The notes below the pieces were generated by a model. That model did no database searches and was not told the origin of the DNA. It worked only from the letters and a program-made list of their open reading frames with translations. Positions 58,265 to 64,000 of a DNA stretch of 64,000 nt are shown here, one piece after another. The translations under genes and the position numbers were made by a program. The number at the start of each line of letters is the position of its first letter. Within the stretch, counting starts at the first letter, position 1. This DNA is from Robertmurraya korlensis NBRC 107688 (GTDB taxonomy: Bacteria; Bacillota; Bacilli; Bacillales; Cytobacillaceae), in assembly GCF_001591645.1 (NCBI RefSeq), contig NZ_BCVH01000006.1:154230-218229 (forward strand). The letters are read 5' to 3'.

Positions 58265-58990
58265 ATGTCTATTAAGTCAGATAACCGACATTTGTATTTA
58301 CAGGTCATCGATCGGCTAAAAAAGGATATTGAGTCGGGGATATACAAAGAGAAAGAAAAACTCCCCTCTGAATTTGACCTTGCCAAGCAGCTCGGTGTGA
58401 GCAGAGCAACTCTCAGAGAAGCACTGCGAATTCTTGAAGAGGAGAACGTTATAATTCGCCGTCATGGAGTGGGTACATTTGTCCACGCTAAGCCTCTATT
58501 TACGTCGGGAATTGAACAACTAAATAGCGTAACGAACATGATTGTTCAAGCAGGTATGAAACCAGGTACCATTTTCTTAAGCTCATCAACTCAAGGGGCT
58601 ACCGAAGAGGACATCCGTCGTTTTTCATGTTCTGTTGATGACGAAATTGTAGTAATGGAGAGAGTTCGAACAGCCAATGGAGAACCAGTTGTATATTGTA
58701 TCGACAAAGTTCCCAACAAAATTCTACCCGAAACCTTTTCACATGGAGAGGAATCAATCTTCAACATACTAGAAGAGGAAGCAAATCGGAATATTACATA
58801 CGCTGTGGCTCAAATCGAACCAATCGGTTATCACGAGAAAATTTCACCAATCTTGGAATGTGATCCTGAAACTGCTTTGCTTGTATTAAAGCAAATGCAT
58901 TTTGATGAAATGGATGAACCAATCCTTTTTTCGGTAAACTACTTTAGAGCCGATAAATTTAGTTTTCATGTTCTTAGGAAAAGAATATAA
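58265..58990 (+). CDS. ymfC: GntR-family (HutC type) transcriptional regulator YmfC
   Basis: This is a ligand-responsive repressor. The N-terminal winged helix-turn-helix has [25 protein letters not shown], and the C-terminal UTRA domain (about residues 90-240) binds a small molecule. I chose ATG 58265 (241 residues, as in B. subtilis YmfC) because GGAGG at 58252-58256 precedes it; an in-frame TTG at 58250 overlaps that site. It precedes a nucleoside-type ABC transporter that it may control. Confidence 0.92.
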   Translation: MSIKSDNRHLYLQVIDRLKKDIESGIYKEKEKLPSEFDLAKQLGVSRATLREALRILEEENVIIRRHGVGTFVHAKPLFTSGIEQLNSVTNMIVQAGMKPGTIFLSSSTQGATEEDIRRFSCSVDDEIVVMERVRTANGEPVVYCIDKVPNKILPETFSHGEESIFNILEEEANRNITYAVAQIEPIGYHEKISPILECDPETALLVLKQMHFDEMDEPILFSVNYFRADKFSFHVLRKRI

Positions 58991-59003
58991 TTTTCTTAAA
59001 AAA
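58989..59003 (+). promoter_or_regulatory. CodY-box-like sequence upstream of the BMP lipoprotein gene
   Basis: AATTTTCTTAAAAAA matches 12 of 15 positions of the CodY consensus AATTTTCWGAAAATT. It begins on the last two bases of the ymfC stop codon and is 77 bases before the transporter's first gene. The B. subtilis nup operon is reported to be under CodY control, but AT-rich sequence gives such matches by chance. Confidence 0.35.
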
Positions 59004-59079
59004 GAGTGAAGCTAATGTTTCATCGGATTGATCTAGCGTTCTTGCTAAATCCAACAAAACTCATAGGGGGTTTCAAACC

Positions 59080-60192
59080 ATGAAAAAGCGTAAATTCGGT
59101 TTAGCTCTATCATTGGTTCTTGCTGCTGGAACAATTTTAGGTGCATGTGGAAAAGCAGAAGAAGAAAACAATGCAGCTGAAGGTGGCAACAAAGAAAAAA
59201 CAGAAGACGCATTCACAGTAGCAATGGTTACTGACGTAGGTGGAGTGGATGACAAGTCATTCAACCAATCTGCATGGGAAGGTCTTCAAGCTTATGGTAA
59301 AGAAGTTGGCCTTGAAAAAGGAAAAGATGGTTTTGACTACCTACAATCACAATCAGATGCTGATTATTCTACAAACTTAAACACTCTTGCTCGCCAAGAT
59401 TTTGATCTAGTATTCGGTATTGGTTTCCTTATGGAAGGTGCAATTAAAGAAATTGCTGGACAACAAAAGGACCATAACTTCGCAATTGTTGATGCTCTTG
59501 TTGAAGAACCAAACGTTGTAAGCATTATGTTTAAAGAGCAAGAAGCTGCTTTCTTAGCTGGTGTTGCTGCTGCAAAAGCAACTACATCTAATAAGATTGG
59601 TTTCATTGGTGGAATGGAAATTCCTGTTATCGAGCGTTTCGAAACTGGATTTAAAGCTGGTGTTGCAGCAGTGAATCCTGACATTACAGTTGACGTACAA
59701 TATGCTGGCGCATTCGACAAAGCTGAGGTTGGTCAAACCATTGCTTCTAGCATGTATTCTAAAGGTATTGATGTAATTTTCCACGCAGCTGGTGGTACTG
59801 GTAACGGTCTATTCAAAGAAGCTCGTGACCTTAAGAAGAAAGAGCCTGCAAGACAAGTATGGGCTATCGGTGTTGACTCTGACCAAACTGCTGAAGGTGT
59901 AGTTGAAATTGATGGGAAAGAGCATAACGTAATCATAACTTCTGCACTTAAGCGTGTTGACAACGCAGTAAAAGACCTTTCTTTAAAAGCTAAAGGTGGG
60001 GACTTCCCAGGTGGAGAAACTATTACTTACGGTCTAGCTGAAGATGGTGTTGGTTTAGCTCCAATTAATTCTGAAGTTGCTACAAAAGCTGACATTGAAA
60101 CAGCTGTTGCTGAATTCTCTGATAAAATTAGAAATGGTGATCTTGTGATCCCTTCTACTTTAGAAGAATTAAAATCTTTCTCTGCACAATAA
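59080..60192 (+). CDS. nupN: BMP-family ABC transporter substrate-binding lipoprotein (nucleoside type)
   Basis: This lipoprotein captures nucleosides outside the membrane for the ABC transporter encoded next. The signal peptide has a clear lipobox ending L-G-A-C, with Cys23 as the lipidated residue. An acidic Asn/Glu/Lys linker follows, then the BMP (PnrA-like) domain with [17 protein letters not shown] and G-F-I-G-G-M. At 370 residues it is full length. Codon use is strongly biased, suggesting high expression. AGGGGG precedes the ATG. The symbol follows B. subtilis NupN (YufN); the substrate is inferred from the family. Confidence 0.9.
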   Translation: MKKRKFGLALSLVLAAGTILGACGKAEEENNAAEGGNKEKTEDAFTVAMVTDVGGVDDKSFNQSAWEGLQAYGKEVGLEKGKDGFDYLQSQSDADYSTNLNTLARQDFDLVFGIGFLMEGAIKEIAGQQKDHNFAIVDALVEEPNVVSIMFKEQEAAFLAGVAAAKATTSNKIGFIGGMEIPVIERFETGFKAGVAAVNPDITVDVQYAGAFDKAEVGQTIASSMYSKGIDVIFHAAGGTGNGLFKEARDLKKKEPARQVWAIGVDSDQTAEGVVEIDGKEHNVIITSALKRVDNAVKDLSLKAKGGDFPGGETITYGLAEDGVGLAPINSEVATKADIETAVAEFSDKIRNGDLVIPSTLEELKSFSAQ

Positions 60193-60201
60193 TGTTTGGA
60201 C

Positions 60202-60241
60202 AAAGGAATAAGAGGATTTTCCTACCTCTTATTCCTTTTTT
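60202..60241 (+). terminator. Strong intercistronic terminator after the BMP gene
   Basis: AAAGGAATAAGAGG (60202-60215) pairs perfectly with CCTCTTATTCCTTT (60225-60238), followed by T to 60241. It probably keeps lipoprotein mRNA levels above those of the transporter core. Confidence 0.9.
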
Positions 60242-60246
60242 AAGGA

Positions 60247-60288
60247 AAAAGTAGAAATGGAACTGAAGGGTAGAATGCTTCTACTTTT
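60247..60288 (+). other. Second stem-loop in the nupN-nupO gap
   Basis: AAAAGTAGAA (60247-60256) pairs perfectly with TTCTACTTTT (60279-60288) with a 22-base loop. A CATTTGCATTTTTATT stretch follows that is not a clean T-tract. Confidence 0.5.
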
Positions 60289-60346
60289 CATTTGCATTTT
60301 TATTAATAGGGGAATTCACCCAAAAAATAAAAGGTCATACTACGTG

Positions 60347-60366
60347 CTTGGGAAACCAAGTTTTTT
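60347..60366 (+). terminator. Short GAAA-loop terminator upstream of nupO
   Basis: CTTGG (60347-60351) and CCAAG (60356-60360) close a GAAA tetraloop, followed by six T. It is short but well formed and is 75 bases before the ATPase gene, so it could attenuate its expression. Confidence 0.6.
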
Positions 60367-60378
60367 AAAAATTGCCAA

Positions 60379-60389
60379 AGGTCTGACCT
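60379..60389 (+). promoter_or_regulatory. AGGTCTGACCT palindrome upstream of nupO
   Basis: AGGTC and GACCT flank a single T. The 8-mer AGGTCTGA also occurs inside the palindrome before ymfC (58228-58234 region), and both are followed by TCTT after two bases. It may be a second GntR site; this is inferred from similarity only. Confidence 0.35.
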
Positions 60390-60440
60390 CTTACTTTTAT
60401 GAATAATTTGCTTAAACTTTGAGCAAGGAGTGAGAAGAGA

Positions 60441-61976
60441 ATGGAATATGTTATTGAAATGCTAGGTATCCGTAAAGAATTTCCAGGAATAGTTGCAAAC
60501 GATAATATTACTTTGCAACTACAGCAAGGAGAAATTCATGCATTGCTTGGTGAAAACGGTGCAGGAAAATCAACATTGATGAACGTGCTGTTTGGTTTAT
60601 ATCAGCCAGAACAAGGGGAAATTCGTGTTCGGGGGAAGTCGGTGAAAATTACGAATCCAAACATTGCTAATGATTTGGGTATTGGAATGGTTCATCAACA
60701 TTTTATGTTAGTAGACAAGTTTACGGTAACAGAAAACATTATCCTTGGTAAGGAAACAAAATCAGGTTTGAAAATAGATTTAAAAAAGGCCGAGCAAGAG
60801 GTCAGAGAAATTTCTGAGCGCTATGGACTAGCAGTTGATCCACAAGCGAAAATTGCTGATATTTCTGTTGGAATGCAGCAAAGGGTAGAAATATTGAAAA
60901 CGCTCTATAGAGGTGCTGAGATTCTTATTTTTGATGAGCCAACAGCTGTCTTGACTCCTCAAGAAATAAAAGAACTTATACAAATAATGAAAACGCTTAT
61001 TAAAGAGGGTAAGTCAATCATTCTAATTACTCATAAGCTTAAGGAAATTATGGAGGTATGTGACCGTTGCACCGTTATCCGTAAGGGTGTTGGGATAGGG
61101 ACAGTAAATGTAAGGGAAACAAATCCTAATGAACTTGCAAGCTTGATGGTTGGACGTGAAGTGACGTTTAAAACAGAAAAGGCAGATGCAAAGCCTGCTC
61201 AAAATGTCCTCGAAATAAATGATTTAGTAGTAAAAGACTCAAGGGGCTTAACGGCTGTAAATAACTTAAAGCTTTCTGTTAAGGCTGGGGAAATCCTTGG
61301 AATCGCTGGTGTGGATGGAAATGGTCAGACAGAATTAATTGAATCTATTACTGGTTTACGTAGGTCAGAAAGCGGTTCAATCCAGCTAAATGGGAAAGAA
61401 ATTCGAAATCTATCACCCCGTAAAATTACTGAGGCTGGGACAGGCCATATTCCGCAGGACCGTCATAAGCACGGGCTAGTTTTAGATTTTCCTATTGGGG
61501 AAAACATGGTTTTGCAAACGTACTATAAGTCACCTTTTTCAAAAGCTGGTGTTTTAAGTTTTAAAGAAATCTACCAAAAAGCTAAATCACTTATTCAAGA
61601 GTTTGATGTACGTACACCAAGCGAATATACTCTTGCAAGAGCTCTTTCTGGGGGGAACCAACAAAAAGCTATCATTGGCCGTGAGGTAGATCGTAATCCA
61701 GACTTACTCATCGCAGCACAGCCAACACGCGGACTTGATGTAGGGGCAATAGAGTTTATTCATAAGCGTCTAATTGAACAACGAGACAATGGAAAAGCGG
61801 TATTATTGCTATCCTTTGAACTTGATGAAATTCTTAATGTGAGTGACCGAATTGCGGTTATCTATGAAGGAGAAATTGTTGCTATTGTTAATCCAAAGGA
61901 AACAACGGAACAGGAACTTGGATTATTAATGGCTGGTTCCAAACAGAAGGAAGTAGGTGAACAAACAAATGTCTAA
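60441..61976 (+). CDS. nupO: Nucleoside ABC transporter, double ATPase subunit
   Basis: This 511-residue protein holds two ATP-binding domains in tandem, as in the RbsA/NupO group. The first has a full Walker A (G-E-N-G-A-G-K-S-T), the variant signature S-V-G-M-Q-Q-R and Walker B L-I-F-D-E-P-T. The second has a degenerate Walker A without Lys (V-D-G-N-G-Q-T-E), the signature L-S-G-G-N-Q-Q and L-L-I-A-A-Q-P-T-R-G-L-D in place of the DEP motif, so it probably does not hydrolyse ATP. AAGGAG lies about 9 bases before ATG 60441. It overlaps the permease gene. Confidence 0.93.
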   Translation: MEYVIEMLGIRKEFPGIVANDNITLQLQQGEIHALLGENGAGKSTLMNVLFGLYQPEQGEIRVRGKSVKITNPNIANDLGIGMVHQHFMLVDKFTVTENIILGKETKSGLKIDLKKAEQEVREISERYGLAVDPQAKIADISVGMQQRVEILKTLYRGAEILIFDEPTAVLTPQEIKELIQIMKTLIKEGKSIILITHKLKEIMEVCDRCTVIRKGVGIGTVNVRETNPNELASLMVGREVTFKTEKADAKPAQNVLEINDLVVKDSRGLTAVNNLKLSVKAGEILGIAGVDGNGQTELIESITGLRRSESGSIQLNGKEIRNLSPRKITEAGTGHIPQDRHKHGLVLDFPIGENMVLQTYYKSPFSKAGVLSFKEIYQKAKSLIQEFDVRTPSEYTLARALSGGNQQKAIIGREVDRNPDLLIAAQPTRGLDVGAIEFIHKRLIEQRDNGKAVLLLSFELDEILNVSDRIAVIYEGEIVAIVNPKETTEQELGLLMAGSKQKEVGEQTNV

Positions 61977-63015
61977 TCGTGTGAAAAATATTATTGTTCC
62001 TATTATGGCTGTTATTCTGGGGATCTTAGTCGGAACCATTATTATGATTGTGACTGGATACGATGCTGTAGCTGCATTTACAGCCCTTTGGAACGGTGCA
62101 TTTGGGGAGATTTATTATACGGGGGAAGTTATCCGCCAGGTGACTCCACTTATTTTAGCAGGTTTATCCGTGGCGTTTGCCTTCCGCACTGGTCTTTTTA
62201 ATATTGGTGTTGAGGGACAGTTAATCGTAGGTTGGCTGGCAGCTGTTTGGGTAGGGGTTGCGTTCAACCTTCCACCTGTTATTCATACACTTGTGGCAGT
62301 ACTTGCAGCAGCTTTGGCTGGTGCTCTATGGGCATTTATTCCTGGGTTTTTAAAAGCGAAATTCCGTGTTCATGAAGTAATCGTAACAATCATGTTAAAT
62401 TATACGGCTCTTCATGTGACAAACTATATTATCCGCACGGTTCTATCCGAAAAGAGTGACCGTACGGAGATGATCAAGGAAACAGCAACGTTACGTTCGT
62501 CCTTCCTAGAAGGCTTAACAGACTATTCACGCTTACACTGGGGAATTGTAATTGCATTAATAGGTGTATTTATTATGTGGTTCCTTCTTGAAAAAACAAC
62601 ACGTGGATATGAATTACGTTCAGTAGGATTCAATCAGCATGCTTCTCATTACGCTGGGATGAATGTAAATACAAATATTATCCTTTCAATGGTCATTTCA
62701 GGTGCTTTTGCTGGACTAGCAGGAGCAATGGAAGGGCTAGGTACATTTGGTTATGCATCCATTAAAGGTGGCTTTACAGGAGTTGGATTTGATGGGATTG
62801 CCGTTGCCCTACTTGGAGGAAATGGACCTATTGGTGTTATTTTAGCAGCATTACTTTTTGGAGCGTTAAAAGTTGGGGCTTTAAATATGCCTCTTGAATC
62901 GGGCGTTCCAAATGAACTAGTTGATATTATCATTGCTTTAATTGTGTTCTTTGTTGCAGCGAGTTATATGATTCGACTGTTTATTGATCGTATTAGTAAA
63001 AAGGGGGTGAAGTAA
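61969..63015 (+). CDS. nupP: Nucleoside ABC transporter, permease subunit 1
   Basis: This permease of 348 residues has about nine or ten hydrophobic segments and belongs to the BPD_transp_2 family. It has F-R-T-G-L-F-N-I-G-V-E-G-Q near residue 71 and the cytoplasmic coupling segment with Y-E-L-R-S-V-G-F-N. I chose ATG 61969 because AGGTGA at 61955-61960 is its ribosome binding site; a GTG at 61957 lies inside that site. The start overlaps nupO by eight bases and nupQ begins immediately after the stop. Confidence 0.93.
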   Translation: MSNRVKNIIVPIMAVILGILVGTIIMIVTGYDAVAAFTALWNGAFGEIYYTGEVIRQVTPLILAGLSVAFAFRTGLFNIGVEGQLIVGWLAAVWVGVAFNLPPVIHTLVAVLAAALAGALWAFIPGFLKAKFRVHEVIVTIMLNYTALHVTNYIIRTVLSEKSDRTEMIKETATLRSSFLEGLTDYSRLHWGIVIALIGVFIMWFLLEKTTRGYELRSVGFNQHASHYAGMNVNTNIILSMVISGAFAGLAGAMEGLGTFGYASIKGGFTGVGFDGIAVALLGGNGPIGVILAALLFGALKVGALNMPLESGVPNELVDIIIALIVFFVAASYMIRLFIDRISKKGVK

Positions 63016-63975
63016 GTGGGATTAATGGATATCTTGTATATCGTAATACCTTCTACTTTACTTTGGGCAGCACCACTTATTTTCACTGCATTAGGTGGTA
63101 ATTTTTCAGAGCGTTCTGGGATCGTTAATATTGGCCTAGAAGGATTAATGGTAATTGGCGCATTTACAGCAATCGTATTCAATCTTGCTTTTGACCAGAC
63201 ACTAGGAAACCTAACTCCATGGATTGCGTTATTAGCGGCAATGGTTGTTGGTGGTCTATTATCTGTACTACATGCCGTTGCATCTATTACATTTCGAGCA
63301 GACCAGACCGTTTCTGGGGTGGCGATCAACCTTTTGGCAATTGGTGCAGCTCTTTTCCTTGTTAAGCTTTTTTACGGAAAAGGTCAAACAGATATCATTC
63401 AAAAAGGGTTTAGTAAGATTGATATACCAGTGTTAAGTGATATACCTATTCTTGGGAAATTATTCTTTACCAATACGTACTACACGTCATTTGTGGCTAT
63501 TATCGTTGCGTTTATCGCATGGTTTGTGATGTTTAAAACACCGTTTGGTCTTCGACTTCGTGCAGTTGGTGAGCATCCAATGGCAGCAGATACAATGGGG
63601 ATTAACGTTACAAAAATGAGATATATTGGAGTAATCATCTCCGGAGCATTAGGAGGTATTGGTGGGGGAGTATACGCCCAGTCTATTTCGTCAGACTTCA
63701 GCCATGCAACGATTTCTGGACAAGGCTTTATGGCACTTGCTGCATTAATCTTTGGTAAGTGGCATCCACTAGGAGCCATGGGTGCAGCACTATTCTTCGG
63801 TTTTGCACAAAGCTTAAGTATCATTGGATCAAGCTTACCATTATTGGAAAATATCCCAAGTGTATACTTATTAATCGCGCCATACATCTTAACCATCCTA
63901 GCATTAACAGGATTCATCGGTAGAGCAGAAGGACCAAAAGCACTCGGAACAGCATATATTAAAGGGAATCGATAA
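63016..63975 (+). CDS. nupQ: Nucleoside ABC transporter, permease subunit 2
   Basis: This is the second permease of the transporter, 319 residues with about eight to ten hydrophobic segments. The family's F-S-E-R-S-G-I-V-N-I-G-L-E-G-L-M motif is near residue 30, and the coupling segment contains L-R-L-R-A-V-G-E-H-P-x-A-A-D-T-M-G-I-N-V. The start is GTG 63016 directly after the nupP stop, behind AGGGGGTGA in the end of nupP. It is the last gene of the transporter operon, and a hairpin follows. Confidence 0.93.
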   Translation: MGLMDILYIVIPSTLLWAAPLIFTALGGNFSERSGIVNIGLEGLMVIGAFTAIVFNLAFDQTLGNLTPWIALLAAMVVGGLLSVLHAVASITFRADQTVSGVAINLLAIGAALFLVKLFYGKGQTDIIQKGFSKIDIPVLSDIPILGKLFFTNTYYTSFVAIIVAFIAWFVMFKTPFGLRLRAVGEHPMAADTMGINVTKMRYIGVIISGALGGIGGGVYAQSISSDFSHATISGQGFMALAALIFGKWHPLGAMGAALFFGFAQSLSIIGSSLPLLENIPSVYLLIAPYILTILALTGFIGRAEGPKALGTAYIKGNR

Positions 63976-63998
63976 ATCTCCGTTTTTACGGAGATTTT
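63974..63998 (+). terminator. Probable terminator after nupQ
   Basis: AAATCTCCGT (63974-63983) pairs perfectly with ACGGAGATTT (63988-63997) with a TTTT loop. Only a short T-tract is visible before the window ends. Confidence 0.7.
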
Positions 63999-64000
63999 AG

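Overview
The window is 64 kb of a core chromosome from an endospore-forming, flagellated, low-GC Gram-positive bacterium of the Bacillaceae. The evidence is gene order. A fla/che operon ending in sigD and swrB runs into rpsB-tsf-pyrH-frr, uppS-cdsA-dxr-rseP-proS-polC, rimP-nusA-infB-rbfA-truB-ribF-rpsO-pnp, the sporulation and dipicolinate genes, and spoIIIE, as in Bacillus subtilis and relatives. Almost every protein aligns by eye with its Bacillus counterpart. All genes are on the + strand. No gene-free stretch exceeds about 275 bases. I see no prophage, insertion sequence, CRISPR array, tRNA or rRNA.

Layout. (1) 1-20505 is the distal part of the fla/che operon: the end of fliK, the hook genes flgD and flgE, swrD, the motor and switch genes fliL-fliM-fliY-cheY, the export apparatus fliZ-fliP-fliQ-fliR-flhB-flhA, the placement GTPase/ATPase pair flhF-flhG, the chemotaxis genes cheB-cheA-cheW-cheC-cheD, then sigD, an unknown small gene and swrB. 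Genes are tightly packed and often overlap, but a strong intrinsic terminator and a likely new promoter separate cheD from sigD. (2) 20506-24040 holds translation and nucleotide genes (rpsB, tsf, pyrH, frr), each group closed by strong terminators, plus a duplicated REP-like element between tsf and pyrH. (3) 24041-34501 covers cell-envelope lipid synthesis (uppS, cdsA), isoprenoid synthesis (dxr), the intramembrane protease rseP, proS and the replicative polymerase polC. (4) 34502-44682 is the translation/transcription-factor cluster from rimP to pnp, with a probable NusA-dependent attenuator before rimP and an S15-type leader before rpsO. (5) 44809-52607 holds ylxY, mlpA, ymxH, dpaA-dpaB (dipicolinate synthase, behind a good sigma-K-like promoter) and asd-dapG-dapA, which make dihydrodipicolinate, the substrate DpaAB needs for spore cores. 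(6) 52690-58042 holds RNase J2, the ClpP-like TepA, YlzJ and the DNA translocase SpoIIIE. (7) 58043-64000 holds a GntR regulator and a BMP-type nucleoside ABC transporter (lipoprotein, ATPase, two permeases), with a consensus cre site, an 18-bp palindrome and several stem-loops in its control regions.

No wholly new multi-gene system is evident; this is conserved core genome. The points most worth a second look are in small regulatory structures: a hairpin that seems to sit between the ribosome binding site and the conserved start of swrD; the terminator and promoter that uncouple sigD from the flagellar operon; the REP-like element after tsf; twin palindromes before uppS; a three-hairpin leader before rbfA; a promoter-terminator pair before spoIIIE; and the control region of the nucleoside transporter. 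The 102-residue protein between sigD and swrB has no function I recognise.
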